This document shows positions 12,112 to 25,093 of a stretch of DNA of 64,000 nucleotides, piece after piece; the stretch's first letter is position 1, and each line of letters starts with the position of its first letter. The stretch covers positions 3,945,963 to 4,009,962 of the forward strand of contig NC_087382.1 of the NCBI RefSeq assembly GCF_963675165.1, read 5' to 3'. Under the pieces are notes generated by a model that was not told the DNA's origin, searched no databases, and saw only the letters and a program-made list of their open reading frames with translations. This DNA is from Halichondria panicea. Taxonomy: Eukaryota > Porifera > Demospongiae > Suberitida > Halichondriidae. Position numbers and translations under genes: made by a program.

Positions 12112-12410
12112 ATCTATCTAGTAGTATAGTCTCCTGTTTAACATGTCTTAGACACTGTTGCATCCTACACACCCCTATACAAGTTACCGTACTTCTAAAT
12201 AACCGTGCTTTTTAATAATTACATTTTTGAGGCTAGTGTATGCAAACAAGAAATAGCCAATGATGGTGCCTTATGGGAGAAATCTCCAAGTGGTGCCAAG
12301 GGGGAGTATTTACAGTAAAACTATGTACGTATAGCAGACTTCAAAATATAAACCTATTATTATTTTCTGAATGTGCGTATGCTGATGAAAAACATTTATT
12401 TGATATTCAG

Positions 12411-12469
12411 GCAAAGAAACGAAATCCTGTGTCTGACAAGAATAAGCCAGATACTTCCCAACGAAGGGT
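12411..12469 (+). CDS. Candidate exon downstream of the small acidic ORF
   Basis: Bounded by a GATATTCAG acceptor and a GTAAGT donor; reads as a basic, hydrophilic segment AKKRNPVSDKNKPDTSQRR. Attribution to the 11806 gene is inference. Confidence 0.25.
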
Positions 12470-14100
12470 AAGTTGTTTAACCCGGTGCTATGCCATGCTA
12501 CAAATTATAGTAGTCTGTCAGTGTGTGTTTTAAATCTGCTCAAACACTCTGTTTTAGCGTCAAAACAATGTCACAGCCTTTGCTTCGTTATCAAATAAAA
12601 GCGAGCAAACACGTTAGCTATAGAGCTATACACACAAGCTGACAGTGCATTTTTACCAATGCATATAGGTCAATAAAAGGGAAAAGCTGCAGCTAGCTAG
12701 CTAGCTAGCTATAGGGTAAGCTCTCTTTTCTAAGAACCCCAGTAAGACTCCCTACTGCAAAAACAAAACGCTAGTATGGTTAGTCTAGGTCTAGCCTCGA
12801 TTCCAGGCCGCTCTCAATTGAGAAAGACGGCCTGGTATACACTGTGTTTGAGCCCTTTCTCGGTATAGACAAATAGTTAGATAAGTGATACTAGACAGGC
12901 TAGATCTAAATAGAAACAGGTTCTATTCCGCTATATGCAATTGAAATACTGTAGCTAAACTATAGCAAGCATTCATGCAAATTGACTTCACTATTGCTGT
13001 GCCAACAATTCTTAGATAGAGAGCAAAGTGAGTACAAAATGGCTGCAGGAGCACAAAATACAGTGATGGAGGCCCTGGGTGGGGCTCACATGAACAAAGA
13101 GAGGAAATGTTAACAATAGTGAGGCTAAATACTAGAGTCCAAAAGTACAACTTGACAGCAGCAAATTATGGTTTAAATTGTAGTAAATATTACATAATAA
13201 GGTATAACATGTATGCACCAACACACTGTCTGCGCATGCGTCAATTGCCCCCAGGAATCTTGGGGGGGTCGAGATATCAGTCAGTATACTGTATATTTTA
13301 CAATGATGTCATTGCACAAATCATAGCAGTTTTAATATAATAACACAGATATATACTTGCAACATTTATGGCCTAGACTAGTGACTAGCTTTGTTGTGAT
13401 TGCTTCTACTTCTCTTCTGCTCTTGCTCACGCTCTCTCCAGTATTGAAAAGTCAGGTTTTGTCTTCTTTTATACTGTGGTAGAGTGGTGGGCGTTTTCTG
13501 TCAGTGCCGACCGGCTCTGGTAGGTCTACTTGCTTCCAGACGCTTGTTTGAAGCCATCTCAGTAAGATCAGTGCTCCTCGTATGAGCCTAGAGTTGTGAT
13601 GGTGATTTCTCTCTTTTGACACTAAAAGTTTAATCAACCACGTGAGTGACCATAGTGCAAAAGGTTAATTGATAAATTGAAAAGAGTTTTACTAACAAAT
13701 TTAGTATTGAATCCACCCACGTGCAAACGGTGGTTACCAGGCCCTCTAGTGAGAGGGGCTGGGATCGAGGCTAGTCTAGCACTAGAGGGCCTGCATGGGA
13801 TCAAGGCTAGTCTAGGTCTAGCAAACTTTCTCTTTACACATGCAAGTAATTGGATATGCCCTCTTAGAATTTTCTGTACCTCACCAATGACATTCTCTTC
13901 CATGATGTATACCAACATCCATCTCAAAGACCTAGCTATTCATTTTAGCTCTCTCTGGCTGAACCTAGTTCTCCTATATACATACAAAATCCATTCATAA
14001 TGATATTCACAGGCTGACCGCGGTCTGTAATTTATGTACACAGTATATACTTACACACTTTTCTTATAAGGCAATGCGGCGTTTAAGAACCCATACAGAA
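12470..14100. other. No gene seen; scattered repeat fragments
   Basis: Contains fragments with TAGCCTCGATTCCAGGCCG near 12793 and GGGATCGAGGCTA near 13760, words that also end the TIR element at 30678-31765. No supported exon. Confidence 0.4.
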
Positions 14101-14109
14101 ATAACTACC

Positions 14110-14330
14110 TTGTGGCAAATTGTTGAAACAAGCAAGTATTACAAGGTTGTGGCAAGGTTGCAGCAACCTTGCCAGAACCATGGATTTGAAATTGTTTCAA
14201 GCTTGTTTCAAGGTTGTAGCCAGGTGGTTTTAACCCGGTTATTAAGGTTGCAACAAGGTGGTTTCAACCTGGTTACTAACAGGGTTGCAACAAGGTAGTT
14301 TCAAGGTAGTTTCAACCTAGTTCAACAGTG
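14110..14330. repeat. Degenerate short tandem repeats, CAAGGTTG/CAAGGTGG type
   Basis: Many imperfect copies of CAAGGTTGCA, CAAGGTGGTTT and TTTCAACC in both orientations within 220 bases, so the stretch can fold on itself. Confidence 0.6.
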
Positions 14331-14979
14331 AAATCCATTAAGAGTGAGATAAAAAATAAATAACAGAACAAAGTATACTAGTGTTCAAGCTGGCGCTGTG
14401 CTAATGCCTCTCGCCATGTTTTTGCTTTCACTCAAAAGTATTAGAGTGTTATATGAAAGTTTGCTTATCTATATAAAGTCACTGAGAAGAAAAGACTTAT
14501 TTACATGCATCTATTGTTGTATGTGGCTTACCAGGATCTCAAGAAAGAAGAAAATTAATTCTTCCAGGATCTGTAGTTCAGTGTATATAATATCTAAGAA
14601 GAAAAGACCTGTGTACATGCATATTGTTATCTATAATTATTGTTATATAGTAGTGTTTTGTGGCTTACCAGGCCCTCAAGACAAAAACGATTCTGCCAGG
14701 AGCATCTGGATCTGGATCTTGGATATTATTTTCTCACACGTGGGGAATGAGCGCGCATGCGCATTACATCCACAGGAATAATTAAAGGGTGTGTCCAAAG
14801 AGATTAATTTCACAAATGGCTACTGCTAGCTAGCTGTTTTAACAGATATTTTCTGAGTCTTGTAGCTAACAAAAGCTAGCGCTTTAGTGCAAGGCTAACT
14901 CATAATTATGTTGAATAGAAAGTTTGTGCGAACAGATGATCCTATGAAAGATTCTGAAGAGACTGCAACAGCCTTCAAT

Positions 14980-15190
14980 ATGAGTCAAACTAGCCATAAC
15001 TCGAGAAAGAAGCTTTAGTTTGCTAATCCACGAATCAAAATCCAAGAGAACGTGGCTAGAAGCCTATAGAAGCTGTTAGTTTTCGTCGCATTGCAATCGT
15101 TGAGCAGTTACTGCTGGAATACACACACACACACACACACACACACAGTCAGCTTTACCGTATCCCTCCTGCGGCTACGCCTCGAGGTAT
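14980..15190. repeat. Dispersed repeat with (CA)n and a conserved GC-rich end
   Basis: Contains ACTAGCCATAACTCGAGAAA, GGCTAGAAGCCTATAGAAGC, TTTTCGTCGCATTGCAA, a (CA)n tract at about 15121-15147, then CAGTCAGCTTTACCGTATCC and GCGGCTACGCCTCGAGG. A closely matching copy lies at 22418-22615 and a partial one at 17885-17990. Confidence 0.7.
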
Positions 15191-16370
15191 AAATATTAAG
15201 CAAACTATATTATAGTCTCTTCAAGTATCGATTAATGATGAGAGATTGATTGAGTTCCAAACAGTATACACCACTACGCTGCCTTCTCATGGCACGGCGA
15301 CATGATGCACATTTGTCATTAATTTTTACTGCATCGATTAACCAGTGCATGGACTACACAGCTTTCTCTGCGTGCTGGCGGCCTATACATAATTATAAGT
15401 GTCATAATTATAAGACCATATCTATCACTAATTATTTATTCTTCGTGATGAGCAAGAGGGGTGGACGTATAGAGGTATAGGGGATGATGATTTGTACAAA
15501 ATCTTAGAGACATACATTCAACATTGTTATGCCTCAAGGCAAATCAATTTTTCTGCTAATTTGGCTCATTCGCAGGTTTTTCACCAGCAAATATTCTTGT
15601 AATACGGTAGAGGGCTAAAATTTTTGCTATTTGAAACATGTCTGAGTTGACAAGGGGGGAGTAAGCAATAATAATAATAGCATATACCATATTATTACTA
15701 TATAGAATGTTTTGTGAGCATCATACATTTGCGAACTCAGGCTGCGAGGGTTGATCAATTCGCAACAACGCAAAACCTAATTATTACTAGTAAATACACA
15801 TGATCCTTGCCAGAACGCAATAGTTAGATCACAAAGGGTCAACTTTTCTGCTGATTTGGCTCATTCGTAAAGGTTTTTCACCCGCAAAATATTCTAGTAA
15901 TACACGGTAGCAAATCCAAGTTAAATGTTTAGAAATACATGTAGCAATAATAGCAATAATAGCAATAATAGCAAATCCAAGCAATAATAGCATTAATATT
16001 AGCATGTGTTAAAAGCCAATACTGCACCTTAATGGGCTAAGTCTACATAAAAAACTCACATTGAAGGCCATTTCCGTCTCTTGAGAATCATGCATAGCAA
16101 AAACTGCTAATAGAAAGTTGCTATTCTACTTAGTAGTTAGCTCTGCACTAGAGCACTATAGCTACTGGTATATAGCTGCCAGAGTGAGATAAAAGCTGCA
16201 AAGCTGCACTGAAAAACTTTAAAAAAATTAAATGCACTGCATCATGGTTACTATGACTTCAACATAAATTTCCATAGGCAAGTACATATAATCATAGATA
16301 AACGAACAGAAGGGATTGGAAACGCCTCACTTCAATCTCGACGTGTGACGTCACACCCTCAGAATACACT
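15191..16370. other. No gene seen
   Basis: Includes an AGCAATAAT microsatellite-like stretch near 15945-15990 and two related segments (15540-15600 and 15840-15905) sharing TTTTTCACC(A/C)GCAAA, probably old MITE copies. Confidence 0.4.
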
Positions 16371-16374
16371 GTAA

Positions 16375-16545
16375 AAACTGGAAAGTGACCGTCACCACCA
16401 AAAGGTAGTGAAATGCCTGCCACAATAGTCACCGCAAATCGACTGGTGACCTTCACCACTTTTTCAAATCACTACATTTAAGTAGTGACGATCACTACAT
16501 TTAAGTAGTGAACATCACCAGAGCTAGTAAAAATCACTATGAAAA
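16375..16545. repeat. Clustered CACTACATTTAAGTAGTGA palindromes
   Basis: CACTACATTTAAGTAGTGA occurs twice in tandem (about 16470-16512), surrounded by GTGACC/TCACCA words. Self-complementary, non-coding. Confidence 0.6.
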
Positions 16546-17884
16546 TGTGCACAGAAAATTATAACAAGCATTATGCTTAGCTACTAGCCTAACATAATTA
16601 TAATAATAACAGTGTCTAATGGCTTGAGTTGATCATCAGTTCTTGGCTGTTTTTACATCCCAACCTCCTCCCTCCTCCTGTATATGCATGAAGGAGAAAG
16701 TATGTTTATTTTATTGACAAATAATAGACAAATATAAAGTCATAATAAGTAATTATGTAGGTTGGAAGTGTGTACAAATTAGATTATGTGCCGGGGGATA
16801 TCGCATGATTAACAAAAAAACTTTTGCATACCTACTGAGCTTCATTATACGTGCATACGTACCGGTAAACCACGTTTACGTTTTCGTTGGTAAATTTTCG
16901 TTGGGTAATTACCTGCTATGTTACATAAGCCAAATAAAGTAATCCATGATGTTACAAATACTGGAGTATGTGTGAAGCTGAGCCAATTATAGCTACAGAA
17001 AATAGCAGGCACAATTATGTTTACAAGAAGAAGGATCGGCCCGGACTAGTGATATACCTGAACAGCACACTGGAGAGCCAGGGAGACTATGCAAATTCTA
17101 TATAGAGCAGCAATCTTAGGAATCAATTATTGTGAGCAGAACAATAACGTTTGGAAGAACTGCTGTACTGCAAGCCTTGTCAGAACAATTAATAGCTTGC
17201 TATAAATAATTCAAAATAAATGTTAACAATGGGTCTGCCTAAAACTCTGAAGAGGAACAGCTATATATACAACTTGCTATCATAATCATACTGAAAATTA
17301 AGGTCAATGTGTTATATACAGGTGGCAGATTCAATTGCATACCATAATTATTAATTTTGCGTGATCAGAGGCCGCGGTTACTTATTTTCCTGGCAAAAGA
17401 TGCTACAATTCGTAAGGCCAATGTTTAAATTCAGGTACAGTTTTCTTTCATCTGCACACATTCAAACTCAGCCATGGGACAGTCTCTTAACTAAAGCACT
17501 AGCGATCTGCTACCAAGCTAACTGGTACATATAGATACCGTGCAGTAACAATATGCAGTATCAATAAGCATGGCTCCCACTGCAAATATGTCTCAGTGAG
17601 GGTCAAAGTTCACTGAGGCTACCAATAAAGATGCAATTGAGATCCTACTATTCAACCTTTATAATTGTAAGAGCAGCCTCTGATCAAGCATAATTTATAT
17701 ACATGCAGATTAGGGGGTGTTTAGTAACCAAACAAATCTAGTAACAACAATTCTACAAATCTTTTGCTGACTTTATAGGCTAAGTACAAAGATGTGATAC
17801 GAAGAGAGGTTGAAGTAAGACAATTATTTTTTTGGAACAGTTACACTGTCTTGTGTGCAAAAGTAGGACTAACAGAACGAGTGT

Positions 17885-17990
17885 TGCAAGCGTGCGCTTG
17901 CTAATGCCTCTGCCAGACAGACAGACAGACAGACACACACAGTCAGCTTTACCGTATCCCTCGTGCGGCTACGCCTCGAGGCATAACTAA
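17885..17990. repeat. Partial copy of the (CA)n dispersed repeat
   Basis: GCTAATGCCTCTGCC, CAGA/CACA repeats, then CAGTCAGCTTTACCGTATCC and CTACGCCTCGAGGCATAA, as at 14980-15190. Confidence 0.65.
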
Positions 17991-19975
17991 CATATTAATC
18001 ACTGACAACAAATTGTGGCAATACGGCAGCAGCACATACCTTGATTTATGCCTATACTTTAGGGTGTCCAGTAATATAGTTGCTCCACACGTTGTTTTTT
18101 TACTTCATATCCTGCAAGTCAATTACAACAGTTACTGAACGCAATAAAGTGTGTAACAAGAATAACAGTATAAATAAACAGCAGGTGCTGATGCCTTGGT
18201 GGGTGTGTCAAAACTATTGTCCACTATTTATGGCAGTAAACCTCCGAGGACGAGGGCGAAGTCTCGAGGCCAAGGATGGTTTAATGTTGCCATAAATTTT
18301 ATAATTATAATTATACCCACTGAAATGAAAAATGCTTGCTGTATACCTAAGCTAACTCACCTTGCAAGGACTAGTAAACAGTCTTAAAAACTATTGAAAA
18401 TGAACAAAAAGCTTGTGCGTATATAGCTTGTATAGCCAGTGCTAAACTTCTAGCGCTACGCTCTAACTTGTCCATGTGTGTAACGAGCCTACCCATCTGT
18501 CCTGCCATTGCTAACTTATTTTTGGCTCTTTGTGTATATAGATCTAACAAAATCAGTGCGCCCTTAAGGCAACGGAGTTATGTTAGTGAAACTACACCCA
18601 GTTGCTATGATACAAACCCCAAGCGGGACATAAAGCTACTAGCTATTGCTATAAATACATTATGATGACATGATTGCTGCGACACTTAAAGAGAAAACAC
18701 TACATGCAACGGCATTCCAAGTATTAGAGCAAAATTACCCATAACTCGGGAACGATGCTATAGAGCTTTTACATTATACTTGCACTTTGTGCTCATTGGA
18801 ACAGCTATGGCAATCTACACACAGACAGACAGTCACATACACACACAAACACAACTACTGTTATGTCGCTCATCTGTATATGTATATAGGCTTGTTACGC
18901 TCCAGAATCTATGCACTGGTTGAGCTCTGCCCACTTTTCTCTTCAGCTGATCTCTACAGGGGAAAATCCAGGTATGTACTGGGCTTCTAGCATCCACATG
19001 GTTTCCCAGATAGCTCCAGCTGATGTTCTAGCACGCTCACTGGCAGTTGTGCTTGGATTTGTGCTCAAAACAGCTACATTTCAAGGTTTTGTTCCTATAT
19101 CTCACTTTTGCAAGTCTATTTCTTACTGAATGCTGCATTATATGAAAGCCCATATTCAATAGAATGGGAATAGCCATCAATGCTGGCATTCTATTATAAA
19201 AATAATAATTGGTAACTACTTGTAGTAAATTTTCTCTATCATGTTTCCGTTCCTCCACAGTGACTTCTAAGTTAGCGTGAGTAGCCTTTAATGTGTTTTC
19301 TAATTGTTTATGCATAGTAGAGCAGGAATATGACATTTATTTTTGGTATTGCTTTAATACCTGGATATAAGCCATGTGTACCTTTCATTACATATACATT
19401 TTTGACTAAACACGGGCAAACCCACTGCCAATCCTACTGGTTTTATAATGTGTAGATGTGATGTTTGTCATGGAATTGACCACATGCATTATATTACATG
19501 CAGTTTCACTCTAAGAATCCCTTGAAAGATGATCCTGGCAACTATTCCCAACACGTTAGTGTCATTGATCGATGTGGAGGAAAAGTCAGTCAAGAAAAAC
19601 AGTAACAGGTTATGACCTACAGGTTCCCTTTATGAAATAGGTTCTAGGATGCTAACATTTGTGTAATATTTGCTGTATAATTGCACGTTGTCAGAATACA
19701 TCGATAAATGTCCCATTTTAGGACAGCGGGATAATAATAGTTTTACAGATGTTAAATATCGTTCTTTTTTCACTATAGTATAGTTAGTCAGAGTTAAATT
19801 TTTCATCTTTTTCATTTTTTTCATCTTCAAAACCGGCCATTGAACCTGGAAAATTATTGAGAAAGAATAATTTACAATTGTACAAATTTGCACAATTTTT
19901 AAATTGGGAAATTGTACAAATTTGTATACATTAATTAAACAACGAGTCTCTCATAATTATATTTTCACCTATACG
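17991..19975. other. No gene seen
   Basis: Several ORFs of 60-100 codons occur on both strands but none has a convincing splice context or recognisable domain. Another CA/CAGA-rich repeat fragment lies at 18815-18865. Confidence 0.35.
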
Positions 19976-20540
19976 GTGGCCGAGAAGGGTCACTCATCTA
20001 CGCCTATGCTGCGCGTGGCTTTGTTATGCACCTATCAATGCAAAGTCCCACTACCCCCCTCCCGGGACAAGGGGGGGATTTCTGGGAGCTTTGTTAGTAA
20101 AACCTAGCCCTGGAGGTGGGAACTTTGTACGTTAGTACTATCATAGCCGTTTGTCTCTATATTGTATTGCAATTATTATTGTGTCAAACTGTCATGCCCT
20201 GGGGTATTTGCCAAGGGTTTGTCAAATGAAATTGCCCAGGGGGGAGAGTTTTTTGCACCTCCAAATTGACAAAGTCCCCCATTGTCCTGGGAGGGGGGTA
20301 GTGGGGCTTTGCATTGATAGGTGCATTAGCCACACGCGTTAAAAATTAAACGCTTGCGGTAAGCACATTAAACGTAATTAAATTATTTCTAATGCCCGCG
20401 CAGTTAAACAAATAACCGCTAACAATTTTTCAGGTAAGTCTGCACAGAGTCAAAAACATAACCGGTCACGCCACCGCGAGCGCAGCTAGCAAAGCTTCTT
20501 GTGGCAATAGGCGGACGTGGGTGACCCTTCTTGGCCACTA
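19976..20540. mobile_element. Long-TIR MITE-like element, about 565 bp
   Basis: Left end GGTGGCCGAGAAGGGTCAC and right end GGGTGACCCTTCTTGGCCAC are inverted copies. A second inverted pair lies inside (TATGCACCTATCAATGCAAA near 20025 and its reverse complement near 20310) with C-run/G-run arms. No transposase. Confidence 0.6.
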
Positions 20541-22417
20541 TACACTTCTGATATGTAAATGCTTGTATAATTATAATCATACGTATAGCGGGTTATTTTT
20601 GTATGGTGGAAATTTTTGTTAATTTCATATTGAAGAGCATTATGAAAATTAAAACTACGAAATTATTCTACTGCAATAGATTCAACGTCACTATCCTGAG
20701 CTGTATACAAAAATTTCCCTCAACGAAAATTACCTGCTATATATATGGTATCATGCTTGTATAAAAATTAATTAGCTGTATACACAACTTACCACTGCGG
20801 ACATTTTGTCCACTGTACAATTATGTCATCTATTTATGTCATTGTCTTCATTGACAAATTGCTTGTCCACCTTCTTTAGCAAATGATGTGTTTAGGTGGC
20901 TCGCCACAGTTTTGAATAAGAATGTCCTTTAAACCTGCAATTTAAAACGGACAGACATTCATGTAAATGTCATCTGTCATATTATATACATGTAAGTGGG
21001 TTAGATTGAATTAGAGAGATTTGCAACAGAGTGGTGCACGTTATGCTTTTAGCATTCGTGTTATGCCCTATAAACGAGGCTATTAAACTTTTTGATGGGT
21101 AGCTATAATTCTTTTAAAATAAGAAAGTTGTGTTTCTTCGAGACATCTCTTTCAGGGCTGTATAACATGCCTATGTATACTTGCTACTGACTGATCAGAC
21201 CCAGTAAAAAAAGATATTTCCAAGGTAGGCGTACTGGTGGGCTGAGCACATGCAGTTATATACTTGTAGTTTATTAGGCACTGTGTGTAGAAATAGGTAG
21301 TGTTGTGATGGCCTCGATTAAGCCGCAGCATAGCGCAGATGTTATATACCTTTGTTTCCAATCCCTCTAACTTTTCAATCTATGGTCAAACATACCAATT
21401 TTCTTTGTGTCGATGTGTGCTCCCATTTCTTTTTCTTCTTCTTTATAATTATGCATGCATGTGCATCGTTCTTCTTTGCCTTTTTGAAATCGGTGATTGA
21501 ATGTCTTTTTAATTCTTCCTAATGTCATATTCATGCCAGCAAAAGAGAATAACTCTTCTCCTTTCGGAGTAGGTAAATCAGTTTTCCCTGGTTTCAAGAA
21601 ACCATAGTCTCACTTGTTGTTGGAGATGTGATGTGACTCGACTAGGGTGCCACCTTCTGCTTGGATGAAGGAGTGATGACCCATTTCTCACTTGTGGGAA
21701 GAGTATATAGCTGCAACAAAAGCTTCACTGTATATTTTCAGCTTGCTTAATTGAGCTGAACTAGCTATATTCTTGCCAGCTGCACATGGTGTTGCTATAG
21801 CTTTATGATGTTGCAAACTTGTCCAGCTACATGCAGCTGTCTGTTATCTAGCTAGATAGATTATAGCTAGTAGCTAGCTATAGCTACTCTTTTAGGACAA
21901 CCACGTATCAACTTGCTGTCAGCACTGACCGTACCATTTATAGAAGGTATGTTAAGATCTATAATATGCACTCAAAAATAATTATAATGAGGGGGTATGA
22001 TTTATTCTAGACTTATTATAGAATGCAATTGCTAATTTTCTCCTTTGTTTACCTCGCAGTGTCCCAAGCTAACAAGTAAATTGTTCCATAGCTACCTCTG
22101 CACAAGAATCACCTACCAGCAGTCATGTTTGTCGAATGTAAATATCTGTCCTAGACTCTAGAACATAATTATTTGGTTGTCCGATGATTCTTATTTCAAA
22201 TGGGAACAGTTTTTGGACACTGGAATTGGGATACAGTACCAACCTTACCTCTTCAATTTGCTCTGACAACGCTTCAGCAGGTACGTACTAATTGTGAAAA
22301 TGATGTACGATGTGACAGCTATGAATGCACATGTCACTTGCTTATGCTTTAATAAATGTGGAGCACCTTTGAGAGTGCTCTGGCTATATAAATAATCCCT
22401 TTTATTTTTTATTTAAC
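20541..22417. other. No supported gene
   Basis: A spliceable-looking segment at about 22200-22280 (ATG...CAG before GTACGT, reading MGTVFGHWNWDTVPTLPLQF) could be an early exon of the metallopeptidase gene downstream, but nothing confirms it. Confidence 0.3.
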
Positions 22418-22615
22418 TAGCCATAACTCGAGAAAGAAGCTTTAATGCTAAATCCACAAATCAAAGAACATGGCTAGAAGCCTATAGAAGCTTTTAGTTT
22501 TCGTCGCATTGCAACCGTTGAGCATGCAGTTACAGCTGGAACAGACACACACACACACACACACACAGTCAGCTTTACCGTATCCCTCGTGCGGCTACGT
22601 TCGAGGCATAATTAT
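22418..22615. repeat. Second full copy of the (CA)n dispersed repeat
   Basis: Same order of landmarks as the copy at 14980-15190: ACTAGCCATAACTCGAG, GGCTAGAAGCCTATAGAAGC, CATTGCAACCGTTGAGCA, (CA)n, CAGTCAGCTTTACCGTATCC. Confidence 0.7.
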
Positions 22616-23000
22616 ACAAGTTATTGTCCACATCAGCATTTCAATATGCCATGCCAGGGAGATAATGATAAATGCGCTAACCACATTTTCTAGTTGCTAT
22701 ATATGATACAGATGCCAAGTGGGGTATTTAAGTATGAAACTCCCATCAGGATCGAGTGCCAATGAATATAATAGGCTGGTTATTTTTAAAGCAAGCAGAT
22801 TCATTAGTATAATCACATGCATGATGTCCTATTATTCACTGGATTCGTACAGTGATTAATCGCGTATCAGTAATTGCACATCGTCATTAACGACATGCAA
22901 TTACTGCCTTGACGAATAACGGCCGCGGATAATTTTTTTTTACTAAAACTACGGCTAAAAATGTTATTAAAACTGCATCACAAACGATTAATAATCAATA

Positions 23001-23126
23001 GTATGGCTACTCGTGCAATAAGGGATTAATAGCACTCATAACAAGCACTGGCAAGGTTAATAGTTAGTATCCTTGCCATTGCTTGTTACTTGTGCTATTA
23101 ATCCTATATTGCACTCTTAGCCATAC
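23001..23126. repeat. Hairpin MITE
   Basis: Left GTATGGCTACTCGTGCAATA and right its imperfect reverse complement; inner arms GGATTAATAGCAC and GTGCTATTAATCC, AGCACTGGCAAGG and CCTTGCCATTGCT. Confidence 0.6.
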
Positions 23127-23162
23127 GTACCATACTAGCTGTATAATTATGTGTTAAGGCCA

Positions 23163-23268
23163 CCATAGACCAGGCAACTTTCAGGCAATTTGTTGCCTCA
23201 ACAACTGCCTCATGCATGTTACAAATTGCTTACAATCTGTTGTATGCAAGTTGTTGCCTGACCATGGT
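23163..23268. repeat. Hairpin MITE, GGCAAC arms
   Basis: CCATAGACCAGGCAACTT at the left is mirrored by TTGTTGCCTGACCATGG at the right. Confidence 0.5.
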
Positions 23269-23628
23269 CAATAGATTGCCTAAAAGATCAAAGGATTTAC
23301 TTTATCATTTATTTGTTACACTGAGTCCGGCACACTACCTATATATATGCTGTCATAATGAAAGGACGCGGGTGCTGATGCCTCGGTGGAGGTGCCAAAG
23401 CTACATAACATAAATCTTAAAAAAACACCTTATGAAGTTAACCTTCCCTTTATGATATGCGAATAAAAACAAAATATAGAGTAATAATTGACACAACTTG
23501 CCAATTCGCAACCTTTAGTATGTGTAGTACTTACATTGTGAACATAAATAAATAAATATGTTATCTTTCTAACACATAAACACACACATAAATACTATCA
23601 GAATAACGTGTCACTGGTCTTCACTCAG

Positions 23629-24763
23629 GGAAAAATGACTGTAACTTAGCATACAAACAGAGGAGTTTAGTTATCCACGAGTTTGGACATGCCTTAGGGA
23701 TTGAGTATGATGAACACCAGCGCTCTGACTTCTGGAAGGATGCCGAAAAGCTCTTAGATTTGGACGAAGGCCTGAAACCAATTCATAAGCCACAGAGTAA
23801 AAACACTTGTAAGTCATTTGAAATGCATCGTATTTTAGTGAGTCATTTGTATATTAAATTTAACGAATATATTTTTTACTGTGCACGCCAGGTGTCCGAG
23901 TCGATAGAAACAAAGCAGCGTCTGTAATCAAATCATCGATGCATGATCCCTCGAGCGTTATGCACTACTCATGGTGAGATTTTATGCACAATGTGATGTA
24001 TATAGTATATAGATATTGAGGTGTTTTAAGTTTTAGGTGAAAATTTTTTGTACAACTAGTACGCATGTAGCATCGTTTTCCGTCATCTTAAATATTATTT
24101 GGCTCAAATATGATATTCCCAGCTATCTTGACATCCCCTCTGTCTTTGGGAAAAAGTATCTCGATGAGAGAAGTGCATGGTTATGGAAGGAACCTTCAAA
24201 AATAAACTTCGAGAAACTGCTAGAAGCTTACAGTGAGTCGCACATTTTTAGTATGCATTGGTCAGTCATGCACTTATTGTGCTGGATTGGTATATTGGGT
24301 TTCGAATGCGTCGATTGTGAATTGCGAATTTTCGCATAAATCGCGATCGAAATAAACAGATCAGCGCATGATCATGCATGCTTTGTCATGCAATTCACAA
24401 AATGCAATCAGGCTTATACAGTGTCATTCGCAATCGATTAATCGCATTGCATTTTTTAAGCCCGATATACGGTATACTGCTTTCAACAACATACAGCAGT
24501 GTTATCTTTTCTGTACAGAGGATGTCAATCCACCCCGCAGCATTGATCTAAAGATGGTTCAAGCCTCACCTAGTATCCACAATTGTCAGCCTGATCAGAG
24601 CGATGTGCTTCAGGAGAGAAGATTGTTACCATGCTCTCCCATTCACACATGGGCAGGAAAAAAAGTTCTCCAAGTGTATTTCATCAACCCTGATATCCTT
24701 GAAAAGAGTGTTAGCATTGCCAAGATCATGTCGTGGGCATCTACCTGGAATTCTCCTGCATAA
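23629..24763 (+). pseudogene. Metallopeptidase gene fragment (HEFGH, Met-turn), broken at a duplication junction
   Basis: Four exons join in phase: 23629-23808, 23892-23973, 24123-24232, 24519-24763. Exon 1 has IHEFGHALGIEYDEHQRSDF, close to the 'HEFGHALGLIHEHQSP' core of astacin-like zinc peptidases; exon 2 has DPSSVMHYS, the matching Met-turn. Where the family has its third zinc histidine (HExxHxxGxxH) this protein has Y, or D if a one-residue insertion is allowed, so zinc binding may be altered. The last exon reads GKKVLQVYFINPDILEKSV then ASTWNSPA and stop, which resembles the START of a catalytic domain of the same family, as if a second domain followed and was lost. Three bases after the stop, sequence turns into a copy of the death-domain gene end. 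Earlier exons were not found. Confidence 0.6.
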
Positions 24764-24765
24764 GC

Positions 24766-24878
24766 GAGGCCACTGAACACACTGAGCAAGGTGAGACTGT
24801 CGGTTGTTGGTTGGTATATTTACTGATAAGTGTCTCCATGCAGTTCTCCCCAAGAAACCTCGGTCAGAGGAGCAGTGA
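24766..24878 (+). pseudogene. Duplicated last exons of the ankyrin/ROCO/death-domain gene
   Basis: GAGGCCACTGAACACACTGAG to a GTGAGA donor at 24791, then the final exon 24844-24878 (VLPKKPRSEEQ, stop). It matches 62540-62653 of the full gene with few changes (K to E twice). Homology starts abruptly at about 24766, directly after the metallopeptidase stop, and runs on to the right through non-coding sequence into array unit 1. Confidence 0.8.
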
Positions 24879-25093
24879 GGGAGGAAAATGAACTATACGT
24901 TCAGTTGACGTTCGCCTCCTCATATAGAGAATAGAAATACGTAGTACAATTTTCTCGTAAATTTTTCCCCTAACACAATTCATTAATTGTTATATAGACC
25001 GTTAATATTAACCTGTTGTTATCTCAAGTGCTTGCGCGTAGTTTAAGTGGTTTGCGGACGATGATCATGAAGCTATAATATTATATATAATTA

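Noticed and set aside
13026-13110. Short ATG-started ORF reading MAAGAQNTVMEALGG
   Set aside because: Only about 24 codons, no splice context, no neighbours; chance frame.
15121-15147. (CA)n tract as an isolated microsatellite
   Set aside because: It is an internal part of a dispersed repeat found at three places with the same flanks.
24368-24518. Upstream part of the 24368-24763 ORF as a longer exon
   Set aside because: The CTGTACAG acceptor at 24511-24518 and phase match with the previous exon favour the exon starting at 24519.
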